Of a stretch of DNA of 64,000 bases, positions 56,677 through 64,000 are shown in pieces. The stretch covers positions 62,001-126,000 of the forward strand of contig NZ_JADPKR010000045.1 in the NCBI RefSeq assembly GCF_023074055.1. Direction: 5' to 3'. Source of the stretch: Bradyrhizobium sp. 141. GTDB lineage: Bacteria; Pseudomonadota; Alphaproteobacteria; Rhizobiales; Xanthobacteraceae. The notes under the pieces were generated by a model. The model was not told the origin of the DNA. It searched no databases and saw nothing but the letters and a program-made list of their open reading frames with translations. Within the stretch, counting starts at the first letter, position 1. Every line of letters begins with the position of its first letter. A program made the translations under genes and the position numbers.

Positions 56677-57768
56677 TCAGCTCTTGTTGCGCATCTTGCT
56701 GAGCAGGTAGTTGTCGTAGAAGTTTTCGGCGATCTGCGTATAGAACAGCAGCTCCTTCATATACGCGTCGTGGCTGTCCTTGGTCCGCTTGAACAGCTCG
56801 CTCTTGGCGGCGAGCTCGTTCAGATGCTCCTGGGTCGCGTTGTAGCAGGCCTCCAGCACCGGCTGCGGGAACGCCCTCAGCTCCGCGCCATTGGCGAGCA
56901 GCCGCTTCAGCGCCGCCGGATTCACGCTGTCGTATTTCTCGAGCATCCAGGCGCCGGCCGCCGCGCCCGCCTGGTTGACGATCGCCTGGTACTGCTTGGG
57001 CAGCGAGGCCCATTTCTCATCGTTGACGATCATGTGCAGCATGGCGCCGCCCTCCCACCATCCGGGGAAGTAGTAGTATTTGGCGACCTTCTGGAAGCCG
57101 AGCTTCTCGTCGTCATAGGGACCGACGAACTCGACCGCATCGATCGTGCCCTTCTCCAGCGCCGGATAGATGTCGCCGCCCGCGATCTGCTGCGGGACGA
57201 CCCCGAGCTTTGCCAGCACATGGCCGCCCATGCCGGCGATGCGGAATTTGAGGCCCTTGAGGTCGTCGACGGTCTTGATCTCCTTGCGGAACCAGCCGCC
57301 CATCTGGGTGCCGGAATTGCCGCAGAGGATCGCGTGCGCCTTGAACGGTTTCAGCGCCTCATTGGTGAGGTCGGCGCCGCCGCCGAAGTGCCACCACGAT
57401 TCCTGATGGCGATGGTTCATGCCGAAGGGCGCGCCGGTGGCATAGGCCAGCGCGGGCTCCTTGCCGATGTAGAAATAGAGCGGGGTCTGCGCCATCTCTA
57501 CCGAGGCGGTGCTGACGGCGTCGAGCGCCTGCAAGCCGGGGACGAGCTCGCCGGCGCCAAAGGTCTGGATCTGGAATTTGTTGTCGGTGGCCTCGGCAAT
57601 ATATTTCGCGAAGGTCTGCGCCGTGCCGTAGATGGTGTCGAGCGACTTCGGGAAGCTCGAGGTCAGGCGCCATTTGATCTCGGGCGCGCTCTGCGCGATC
57701 GCAGGTGCAGCAACCAGCGTCGTCGCGCCGGCGACTGCACCGCCCTTGAGGAATGTACGGCGTTTCAT
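56677..57768 (-). CDS. TRAP transporter substrate-binding protein (DctP family)
   Basis: A 363-residue periplasmic protein. AGGGAGACCCCCATC precedes ATG 57768. The Tat-type signal MKRRTFLKGGAVAGATTLVA cleaves near AIAQS. The DctP fold appears in IKWRLTSSFPKSLDTIYGTA, KTVDDLKGLKFRIAGMGGHV and GTIDAVEFVGPYDDEKLGFQ, close to the TakP-type branch for 2-oxo acids. No DctQ/DctM membrane subunits are adjacent in the window, so they must be elsewhere. A MarR gene lies upstream on the same strand. Confidence 0.87.
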   Translation of the reverse strand: MKRRTFLKGGAVAGATTLVAAPAIAQSAPEIKWRLTSSFPKSLDTIYGTAQTFAKYIAEATDNKFQIQTFGAGELVPGLQALDAVSTASVEMAQTPLYFYIGKEPALAYATGAPFGMNHRHQESWWHFGGGADLTNEALKPFKAHAILCGNSGTQMGGWFRKEIKTVDDLKGLKFRIAGMGGHVLAKLGVVPQQIAGGDIYPALEKGTIDAVEFVGPYDDEKLGFQKVAKYYYFPGWWEGGAMLHMIVNDEKWASLPKQYQAIVNQAGAAAGAWMLEKYDSVNPAALKRLLANGAELRAFPQPVLEACYNATQEHLNELAAKSELFKRTKDSHDAYMKELLFYTQIAENFYDNYLLSKMRNKS

Positions 57769-57945
57769 GATGGGGGTCTCCCTTGATGTCAGCTTCGAAA
57801 CGGGCGGTTCTGTGAACCGGCTTGGCCACGGACTTGGCGGACCGTTTGCCTGTTCCTGGCGCGGAGTACAAGCTGCGAGAACGCATGGTGCCGCAGCCAT
57901 CGGCCGCCAAAAGGGCGTACCGAACCGAGGGGCGCGAAAGGCGGC

Positions 57946-58500
57946 TCAGGCGTCCTGGAGAAACACGGACAGCGCCCGCTGTAACTCCTTGAACGCGCGC
58001 GCTCCGATCTTGGCCGCAAGCATCTTCTCGCTCTCGGCAATCGCCGGGCGCAAGCGGCTCAGCAGCGCCGCCCCGGTCGTCGTCAGATGCAACACGTAAT
58101 AACGGCGGTTGATCGCGGAGGCCGAACGCTGCACCAGTTCGCGCCGCTCCAGATGATCCACCAGTCGCCCGAGCCCGGCCCGCTCGATTGACAGGGATTG
58201 CGCGATGGCGAGTTGATTGACGCCCGGATTGGCCTCGATCACCGACAGGACGGAGAACTGTGCCGGGCTGATGTCGAAGGCGGCGAGCCGCCGGCTGACG
58301 TCCTTGAAGACCCAGAGCTGGGCCCGCCGGATGCGATAGCCGAGCGAACGGGACAGATCGTCGGAGGCGAGCAACCTGGGCCGGGCGGGCTTTGCAGCCG
58401 CTACATTGCGCGGCGCGGACCGCTGCGGCTTTCCAACAGGCGCCCTGCGCGGCGCGCCCTTGGACGATCCCTTCCTGACGCCCGTCTTCTTCGGCTCCAT
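57946..58500 (-). CDS. MarR family regulator with basic N-terminal extension
   Basis: A 184-residue regulator. About 45 residues of Lys/Arg/Pro-rich sequence (GVRKGSSKGAPRRAPVGKPQ) precede a MarR domain: LGYRIRRAQLWVFKDVSRRL, PAQFSVLSVIEANPGVNQLA, LSIERAGLGRLVDHLERREL and a wing with SASAINRRYYVLHLT. ATG 58500 is used; ATG 58527 is possible. It is divergent from the tannase-family gene, with a palindrome overlapping a sigma70-like promoter between them, so it probably represses the esterase. Confidence 0.82.
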   Translation of the reverse strand: MEPKKTGVRKGSSKGAPRRAPVGKPQRSAPRNVAAAKPARPRLLASDDLSRSLGYRIRRAQLWVFKDVSRRLAAFDISPAQFSVLSVIEANPGVNQLAIAQSLSIERAGLGRLVDHLERRELVQRSASAINRRYYVLHLTTTGAALLSRLRPAIAESEKMLAAKIGARAFKELQRALSVFLQDA

Positions 58501-58968
58501 CGACGATGATCTTTCACGCAGCGGCATCCGTCCCGGCCATCCGGGATTCGCGTGTCGAGCCTATCGCAGCCGGGCAGGATCGAGAAGCCGGGCGGAGATC
58601 GCGCGCTTCGCGAGCACAGCTTCTACGACAGGTTGCGCAGCGCACTCGCGCGCTGCGTCATGTTGACACGGCAACATCGACCGCCCTAGGATCGTGAACG
58701 CCCGCCGCAATACGAGCGGGGCCAAAGGGGGATGACGTCGTGCTTCCATCACAGATGGGCGCCGAGCTGCGTGCGCTTATGCATCGCGGTGCGGCCGACC
58801 GCGTAGCACGCATTACGCGTTGCGTGTGCCACATCGCACAGCCGCGCCCGGCGACCGCACCGTCATCCCTGCACCGGCTACGACATTGCCAACGACACCA
58901 ACTGAACGAACACGCGCTCACGGGGAGCGCTCGTTCGACCATCATTAATGAAACTGGGAGGGACTGAC
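58501..58968. other. MarR/esterase intergenic region
   Basis: Besides the palindrome/promoter at 58660-58692, no gene is convincing; a 75-codon plus-strand frame (58740-58967) has no protein-like features. Confidence 0.45.
58660..58692 (+). promoter_or_regulatory. palindrome overlapping a sigma70-like promoter
   Basis: ATGTTG (58660-58665) and CAACAT (58672-58677) form an 18 bp palindrome with a 6 bp spacer. It overlaps TTGACA (58663-58668), which is followed after 18 bp by TAGGAT (58687-58692). A MarR protein bound there would block transcription toward the esterase gene. Confidence 0.5.
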
Positions 58969-60831
58969 ATGAAACGCCTATTTCTCGCATCGACCATCAT
59001 GGCCGGCTGTGCCGTTCTCGGCACGCAGGCTGTTGCGCATGGATTTCCGCCGAGTGGCGTCGCGCCGCGGGCGTCCTGCACGGCGCTCACCGGCCTCACG
59101 CTGCCGAACACACAGATCCTGAGCGCGACGCAGAAGTCCGGCTATTGCAACGTGATCGGCATCATCAACAAGCGCGTCTCCACGCAGGATCCCAACCATT
59201 TCACCTACGGCATCGGCTTCGCACTCAACCTGCCCAACACTTGGCAGGGCCGTTTCGAGATGATGGGCGGCGGCGGCACCGACGGCAGCCTCAATGCCGA
59301 TCCACAAGGCGCCGCCGGCACCGAACTCGGCCAGGGCTGGGCTGTCGCGGCCAATGACGGCGGCCACGAAGACAACGCCAACAATGTTGTCGGCGGACAT
59401 CAGGATGACGATGTCAACGCCGGCGGCTCCGCGCATTTCGCCATCGACGCGCAAGCACGCCGCGACTACGGCTACAACGGCATCGAGAAGACCGCGACGA
59501 TCTCCAAGCAGATCATCTCCTATTTCTACGGCCTCGACACCGTCTATTCCTACATCATGGGCTGCTCGAACGGCGGCCGTGACGCCATGATGGCGTCGCA
59601 GCGCTTCCCCTGGCTGTTCGACGGCGTCATCTCGCAAAATCCCGGCTTCAACCTGCCGCAGGCGGGCCTTGCGGAGGCCTGGAACGAGCAGGTGCTCGGC
59701 ACGCTGGCGACCAGCAACGACGTCAACGGACAGCCGTTCATTCCCGACACGTTTCCTGTGCAGGATCTTCAGGTGGCCTCAGCCGCGATCCTGAGTGCCT
59801 GCGACGCACTCGATGGTCTGGTCGACGGCATCATCGACAATTATCACGCCTGCACCGCGAAGAAGGTGTATCCGGCTCTTGCTTCTTACACCTGCGGCAC
59901 CGGCTCGCACGGCAGCACCCCGCATGGCGGCACCTGCCTCACCCCCGCGCAAGTGAACGCACTCAAGAAGATCTATGCCGGGCCGGTGAACTCGAAGGGC
60001 CAACGGCTCTATTCGAACTGGTTCTGGGATGCCGGCATCTGGACGCCGCCGACCGCGCCGGGCGCGGGCTGGCAGTTGTGGAACGTCGTCACCGCCCCGG
60101 TGCCTGGTGTCAACACCGCGATCAACCTGACGCTCGGCGCAGGCGCGATCCCGATGATCTTCCAAACCCCGCCGGTCGTCACGCCCGTCAACGGGCCGAA
60201 CGGCCAGGAAGCCTTCGTGTTCAAATTCAACTTCGATACCGACGCGCCGAAGATCTTCACCAAGACGGCGGCCTATCCCGAAAGCAGCATGGACTTTATG
60301 GCCGCGACCTCGAGCGATTTGCGTCCGTTCAGGGCACGCGGCGGCAAGCTGATTATCTCCTCGTCTGTCAATGACGGCATCTTCTCGGGTGCCGCGATCG
60401 CCCGCTGGTACCGCAGCATGGACCGGCGCATGGGGGGACGCGCCGAGGATTTCGCGCGGCTGTTCATGGTGCCGAACATGGCCCATTGCGGCGGCGGCGC
60501 GGCCACGGCGAACTTCGCCGGCAACGAACTCAAGGCTATCACCGACTGGGTCGAGAAAGGCATCGCGCCGGAGCGCATCGTCGCGGCCAACACCAACGCG
60601 ACCTCACCCTATCCGGCCGGCGGGCTGTTCGATCCGCGCATTGCCATCAACTTCCCGGCCAGTGGCACGCGGCCGCTCTGCGTCTATCCGAAGATTGCCG
60701 CCTACAAGGGCAGCGGCCTGACCAACGACGCCAGCAGCTTCGCCTGCATCGACGCGGGCTTCAGGCCCGGCGGCGATCACGACTTCCACGACGACGACGA
60801 CGACGACGGGCACGGGGGCCACGGGCACTGA
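58969..60831 (+). CDS. tannase/feruloyl esterase family protein
   Basis: A 620-residue exported esterase. CTGGGAGGGACTGAC precedes ATG 58969; the signal peptide is MKRLFLASTIMAGCAVLGTQ, cleaved near AVAHG. PF07519 landmarks: RFEMMGGGGTDGSLNADPQG, the nucleophile Ser in IMGCSNGGRDAM, an Asp in SSSVNDGIFSG and the His in VPNMAHCGGG, with flanking Cys pairs that link the active-site loops. It should cleave phenolic esters such as gallate or ferulate esters outside the cytoplasm. The C-terminus is an odd His/Asp-rich tail (HDFHDDDDDDGHGGHGH). Divergent from a MarR gene. Confidence 0.87.
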   Translation: MKRLFLASTIMAGCAVLGTQAVAHGFPPSGVAPRASCTALTGLTLPNTQILSATQKSGYCNVIGIINKRVSTQDPNHFTYGIGFALNLPNTWQGRFEMMGGGGTDGSLNADPQGAAGTELGQGWAVAANDGGHEDNANNVVGGHQDDDVNAGGSAHFAIDAQARRDYGYNGIEKTATISKQIISYFYGLDTVYSYIMGCSNGGRDAMMASQRFPWLFDGVISQNPGFNLPQAGLAEAWNEQVLGTLATSNDVNGQPFIPDTFPVQDLQVASAAILSACDALDGLVDGIIDNYHACTAKKVYPALASYTCGTGSHGSTPHGGTCLTPAQVNALKKIYAGPVNSKGQRLYSNWFWDAGIWTPPTAPGAGWQLWNVVTAPVPGVNTAINLTLGAGAIPMIFQTPPVVTPVNGPNGQEAFVFKFNFDTDAPKIFTKTAAYPESSMDFMAATSSDLRPFRARGGKLIISSSVNDGIFSGAAIARWYRSMDRRMGGRAEDFARLFMVPNMAHCGGGAATANFAGNELKAITDWVEKGIAPERIVAANTNATSPYPAGGLFDPRIAINFPASGTRPLCVYPKIAAYKGSGLTNDASSFACIDAGFRPGGDHDFHDDDDDDGHGGHGH

Positions 60832-60954
60832 TCGTCGCGACACCCACGCTCGTGCTCGCAGCGCATCGCTTCTTCAGCGGTGCGCTGCGGCGCGTCCGGG
60901 ATGCGTCCCCATCTCGTCCTTGCGACAAGTCCTAGGCCTCACGCGGAGTACGCG

Positions 60955-61212
60955 TCAGAGCAGCTTCGCGCTCACGAACAGCGCGCGCACGGCGTTGGTC
61001 GCCTGCACCGCCAGCATCGCGTTACCGGCCGCGCCTTCCAGGGCCGCGACGGCGTCCTCATGCAGGGAGCGGAATTCCATCCACTCGACCGACTTGAAGT
61101 TGGTGAGGAATTGATAGGCCTGCCCGACAGTCGCGATCGCCAGCGTGTCACCGTTCAACTTGATCTTGAACGTCGTACGCAGCGGGGTCTCGGAATTTGT
61201 TGGATCACTCAT
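60955..61212 (-). CDS. DUF982 family protein
   Basis: An 85-residue soluble protein. TVGQAYQFLTNFKSVEWMEF and AMLAVQATNAVRALFVSAKL match the DUF982 pattern (x-A-x-x-fL--w....-A-xxA-------A-xAF). The family is restricted to rhizobia and relatives, with no known function. Start ATG 61212 gives MSDPTNSETPLRTTFKIKLN. Upstream in the minus direction is the 5' flank only; it is not coupled to the transpeptidase gene, which ends at 61279. Confidence 0.78.
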   Translation of the reverse strand: MSDPTNSETPLRTTFKIKLNGDTLAIATVGQAYQFLTNFKSVEWMEFRSLHEDAVAALEGAAGNAMLAVQATNAVRALFVSAKLL

Positions 61213-61278
61213 GGGCTGCTTCTGGACGATGACGGCTTAACGAAGGGGAAACGGCAGCCCCGCCGCAGCAGGCAAATA

Positions 61279-62316
61279 TCAGGAGTTGGTGCTCGCGCGC
61301 TGCGAGGCGGTCGCCGATCCGCTCAGGCTCGGCACCACGACAAGACGGTTGAACTCGCCATTGTCGTAAGCTTTGAGGAAACGATCATAGTCCTTGATCG
61401 AGACGCAGCCGTTGGAATCGCCGCGCGGCCCGAGCATGTAGTTGTGCGTGAGCAGACCGACGCGGCCAAGCGCGCTGGTGCCTTCGACCGGGGTCATACG
61501 CAGCGCACGGACGCCGTGGAACGGCTTTTCGCGCGGCTTCAGATCATAAGTCGCCGGCGGGGTCGCGCCGACCATCCGCCGGTCGACATGGTCGGGATCG
61601 TCCATCAGCGCGCCCAGGCCCGAATGGGCCTCCAGCGCCACGCCGCTCGGCAGGTAAAGCGCCTTGGCCTTGATGTCATAGACTGCGGTGCGCGAATCGT
61701 AGCCGAGGGCGGCGAGATCCGGTGCCCTGCCGAGCAGGCCATCGCCGGGTGTCAGCGAGGCCAGCCTGATTTTGTCGGTGAATTTCTCGAAGAAGTTGCG
61801 GTTGTCGACCCTGGGGTTGGTCTCGGCATAGGCTTGGCTGGACGCGATCTGGGCGGAGAAGTCCGCCTGCGCTGGGCGCGAGCGCGGCATCGGAATGGCG
61901 TCGGCGCGCTGTGAGGGCCTCGCCTCCTCCTCGGTCACGGACCGGTCGTCGTCGGTCAGGGTCGAACGCCAGTCGTCGCCCTGCAGCTTCTGGGCAAGCA
62001 TCGCCTTGGCGTCGCGAAGCTTGAGTTGGACCGCATTCAGGGCGGAACGCTCCAGTGTCCGCAGGCCGAGGTCCCGGGCTGGCGGATTGCCGGACGCCGA
62101 AGCGAAACGATCTTCGAAAGACGGCGCATTGGTCGGCGGCAGCGCGGCGGAGACCAGGGGGCTCGAAGCGCCCAGATTCGAATCCCCGATGTCCGCGACC
62201 CAGGCGGCGGCGCCCAGCGCCAACGCGACGGCAGCCAGAGACAGCAAAACGCGCTCGGCCCGCCCGATACGGCGGCGCGACAACAGCCTCTCGGCGTGTC
62301 CTGCGTCGGAAACCAT
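61279..62316 (-). CDS. DUF2778 / L,D-transpeptidase-like (Tlde1-type) envelope protein
   Basis: A 345-residue protein. ATG 62316 follows GGGGATCTG; an upstream ATG at 62355 is possible. One N-terminal transmembrane helix (ERVLLSLAAVALALGAAAWV) anchors it. The periplasmic C-terminal domain (~200-330) has YLPSGVALEAHSGLGALMDD, FHGVRALRMTPVEGTSALGR, LLTHNYMLGPRGDSNGCVSI and KDYDRFLKAYDNGEFNRLVV. The conserved His and Cys (GDSNGCVSI) are those of DUF2778, related to Tlde1 L,D-transpeptidase effectors. Here it is a long housekeeping-like version with no type VI genes near. Confidence 0.85.
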   Translation of the reverse strand: MVSDAGHAERLLSRRRIGRAERVLLSLAAVALALGAAAWVADIGDSNLGASSPLVSAALPPTNAPSFEDRFASASGNPPARDLGLRTLERSALNAVQLKLRDAKAMLAQKLQGDDWRSTLTDDDRSVTEEEARPSQRADAIPMPRSRPAQADFSAQIASSQAYAETNPRVDNRNFFEKFTDKIRLASLTPGDGLLGRAPDLAALGYDSRTAVYDIKAKALYLPSGVALEAHSGLGALMDDPDHVDRRMVGATPPATYDLKPREKPFHGVRALRMTPVEGTSALGRVGLLTHNYMLGPRGDSNGCVSIKDYDRFLKAYDNGEFNRLVVVPSLSGSATASQRASTNS

Positions 62317-62449
62317 CAGATCCCCAAATCGACCCCCGGGGGGCCCAACCCCCACCCGGAGACTCTATACCAGCTACCACATTGGGAGCCAAAAGTTAGG
62401 CATAATCGCGGCCGGCGGCGGTCCGACTGGGCAAATCCCGAGGTATCCA

Positions 62450-62878
62450 ATGACCGATCCTTTCGATCTAGACCGGTTTGTCCGGGCCCAAGACCCGGTC
62501 TATCGCGACGTTCAGGGGGAGCTGACCCGAGGGCGGAAGCAGAGCCACTGGATGTGGTTCGTCTTCCCGCAAATCGCAGGCCTCGGCTTCAGCGCCATGT
62601 CGCAGCGCTACGCCATCGGCTCCCGCGGGGAGGCCCGGGCCTATCTCGCCCACCCGGTCCTCGGCCCGCGTTTGGTCGAATGCACCCGCCTCGTGCTCGC
62701 CGTCGAGGGGCGAACTATCAACGCGATCCTCGGCGCGCCCGATGACGCCAAATTCCGCTCGTCGATGACGCTGTTCGGCGCGGTGTCCGATCAGCCCCTT
62801 TTCGGCGAGGCGCTCGCCCGCTATTTCGCAGGCGAGCGTGACGCCGCGACCCTGGAGATCCTGTCGAAACTGGGCTAG
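62450..62878 (+). CDS. DUF1810 family protein
   Basis: A 142-residue soluble protein, MTDPFDLDRFVRAQDPVYRD, with SHWMWFVFPQIAGLGFSAMS, QRYAIGSRGEARAYLAHPVL and IFGA/MTLFGAVSDQPLFGEALA-like features. This is the DUF1810 family (calpastatin-like annotation in some databases), well conserved among bacteria with no clear function. ATG 62450 gives the conserved N-terminus; a weak GGTATCC precedes. Divergent from the transpeptidase gene. Confidence 0.88.
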   Translation: MTDPFDLDRFVRAQDPVYRDVQGELTRGRKQSHWMWFVFPQIAGLGFSAMSQRYAIGSRGEARAYLAHPVLGPRLVECTRLVLAVEGRTINAILGAPDDAKFRSSMTLFGAVSDQPLFGEALARYFAGERDAATLEILSKLG

Positions 62879-62887
62879 CGCGCGTGA

Positions 62888-63664
62888 TCAACGCCCCTGG
62901 AAGACGGCCGCACGACGCTCGATGAAGGATTGAATGCCTTCCTTCGCGTCCGCGCTGCCGAGCACGCGGGCGCGAATCTCGGGGATGAAGGCGATCGCCG
63001 CCGCCTCGCCGCCTTCGACGTACTTGGCCGCCGCCTCCTTGGTGACCTGGATGCCGAGCGGCGCATTGCGCGCGATGATGACGGCGAGCGCCATCGCACG
63101 CGCGACCTGCTCGCCCGCCGGCACGACCTCCTGAACGAGACCAATCGCGTGGGCCCGCTCGGCCGAAAACTCGTCGCACAGGAACAGATGGTACATCGCA
63201 TCGCCCCAGCCGGCGCGCGACAGGAAACGGAAATGCGCGCCGCCAAGTGGCGCAATGCCGCGCCTGGATTCCATCTGGCAGAAGCGTGAATCCGCTGCGG
63301 CCACCACGATATCACCGGCAAGCATCAGCTCGATGCCAACGGTGAACACGATGCCCTGCACGGCGGTGATAACAGGCTTGCGACAGCGCTTGGCAAGGCC
63401 GAACGGATCGACATTGCCTTCCCTGATGTTGCGCTTCTCCGCGGAAGGCCCGAAGAATTTCGGCATGTCGAGACCGGCGGTGAAATCCCTGCCCTCAGCG
63501 CAGATCACGCCGACGCGGTAGGCCTCGTTGTCGTGCAGCTCGGTCAGCGCATCGGACAATTGCTCCATCATCACCGGCGTGAACGCGTTCTTCTTCGCGG
63601 CATTGTCGATGATGATCTTGAGAACGTGGCCGTGCACCTCGGTACGAATTTGTCCTTCGCTCAT
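62888..63664 (-). CDS. enoyl-CoA hydratase/isomerase (crotonase) family protein
   Basis: A 258-residue crotonase. The oxyanion-hole segments RVGVICAEGRDFTAGLDMPK and VQGIVFTVGIELMLAGDIVV are present. In the second, the position of catalytic Glu in classic hydratases (near ESRRGIAPLGGAHFRF) shows a Gly/Ala-rich sequence, so the reaction could be isomerisation or hydrolysis instead of hydration. The protein ends with the typical trimerisation helices. Fatty acid or aromatic acyl-CoA degradation is likely. It is followed 3' on the same strand by no partner; upstream lies a tautomerase-like gene. Confidence 0.85.
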   Translation of the reverse strand: MSEGQIRTEVHGHVLKIIIDNAAKKNAFTPVMMEQLSDALTELHDNEAYRVGVICAEGRDFTAGLDMPKFFGPSAEKRNIREGNVDPFGLAKRCRKPVITAVQGIVFTVGIELMLAGDIVVAAADSRFCQMESRRGIAPLGGAHFRFLSRAGWGDAMYHLFLCDEFSAERAHAIGLVQEVVPAGEQVARAMALAVIIARNAPLGIQVTKEAAAKYVEGGEAAAIAFIPEIRARVLGSADAKEGIQSFIERRAAVFQGR

Positions 63665-63704
63665 GCGCTTCTCTCCGTGATCGTCGTTTGCTGTTGGTGG
63701 CGCG

Positions 63705-64000
63705 TCAGGCCGGCGGTTGAATCGCCGCGCGGATCGCCTTGATCCGCTCCGGCGTGAACACGCCGGTCTCGAGCAGTTGAAGGATCGAGAGCACGCCGCC
63801 CCGCGATCCCCAGCTTCCCTCGTCGATGATCTCGAAATTGACCCACCAGGTCGGTGCCGGCGTCTGCATTCCGCAGGCCTCCGCGAGCCGCGCGAGCACG
63901 TTGCGGATCACCTCGGCGCGCACCTCTGCCGGCCAGGCAGCGTTCATCACCGCGATCCTGACGGTGATGATGTCACGCGGGGTGTCCTGATCGGACAGGA
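63705..64000 (-). CDS. tautomerase-like protein, C-terminal part (start beyond window)
   Basis: The frame is open from the right window edge to the stop at 63705, giving at least 98 residues: SDQDTPRDIITVRIAVMNAA, WPAEVRAEVIRNVLARLAEA and NFEIIDEGSWGSRGGVLSIL. The beta-strand, helix and EIxxGxWG pattern resembles the 4-oxalocrotonate tautomerase superfamily (longer, tautomerase_2-like members). An internal GTG/ATG near 63945-63950 is not the true start, because protein-like sequence continues upstream. Probably co-transcribed with the crotonase gene 40 bp downstream. Confidence 0.55.
   Translation of the reverse strand, partial: LSDQDTPRDIITVRIAVMNAAWPAEVRAEVIRNVLARLAEACGMQTPAPTWWVNFEIIDEGSWGSRGGVLSILQLLETGVFTPERIKAIRAAIQPPA

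Noticed and set aside
58740..58967. 75-codon ORF in the MarR/esterase gap
   Set aside because: Composition is Arg/His/Cys-rich with no domain and it would occupy the esterase leader; it looks like a chance frame.
1..64000. CRISPR arrays, rRNA and tRNA genes
   Set aside because: No regularly spaced direct repeats, no rRNA motifs and no tRNA cloverleaf sequences were recognised anywhere in the window.

Overview
This 64 kb window is GC-rich chromosomal DNA from an alphaproteobacterium, most likely Bradyrhizobium or a close relative. The evidence is the gene set: a class II (B12-dependent) ribonucleotide reductase, an NDUFA12-type complex I subunit, GapR (DUF2312), a minCDE operon in the rhizobial order, DUF6894, DUF982 and BA14K small proteins, and Tat-type substrate-binding proteins. 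Short palindromic repeats built on CCCGGATG/CATCCGGG recur between genes. No rRNA, tRNA, CRISPR array or transposase was found.

Layout. 0-4 kb: two divergent DJ-1/PfpI genes, a complex I accessory subunit and a glycine-rich BA14K protein. 3-7.5 kb: a LuxR-type regulator divergent from a large autotransporter, with two matching palindromes between them. 7.8-10.5 kb: a receiver protein translationally coupled to a hybrid histidine kinase. 10.8-13.6 kb: a periplasmic binding protein next to a membrane nucleotide cyclase. 13.6-19 kb: an EamA transporter and nrdJ, with NrdR-box-like sequence far upstream of nrdJ. 19.1-21.5 kb: an AT-richer island with a TIR-receiver fusion, a tiny membrane peptide and a protein carrying a HEPN-like RNxxxH motif. 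21.7-32.8 kb: many small and mostly secreted or membrane proteins, GapR, methyltransferase, a PilZ-HTH fusion, VOC, PhnA-type zinc ribbon, EamA, SnoaL-like and AdaA genes, separated by repeats. 33-40 kb: M15-like peptidase, pyridoxal kinase, TetR/methyltransferase, SMR pump/TetR, cytochrome c and an SH3 protein. 40-49.9 kb: flavin monooxygenase/MarR pair, L,D-transpeptidase, SDR and minCDE. 50-56.5 kb: a RutR-like TetR regulon combining an NMT1/THI5-type ABC transporter with three enzymes. 56.6-64 kb: TRAP binding protein, MarR, tannase-family esterase, DUF2778 L,D-transpeptidase, DUF1810, enoyl-CoA hydratase and a partial tautomerase-like gene.

Many transcription units are regulator/target pairs with visible operator-like palindromes: LuxR/autotransporter, SMR/TetR, monooxygenase/MarR, tannase/MarR and the ABC-enzyme cassette/TetR. 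The two most promising unexplained systems are the TIR-receiver plus HEPN-like island (possible defence or stress-suicide module) and the TetR-controlled transporter cassette with NAD-epimerase, GNAT and DHDPS-like enzymes (possible import and catabolism of an unknown, perhaps pyrimidine-like, compound). All functional statements rest on reading motifs by eye. No database search was run.
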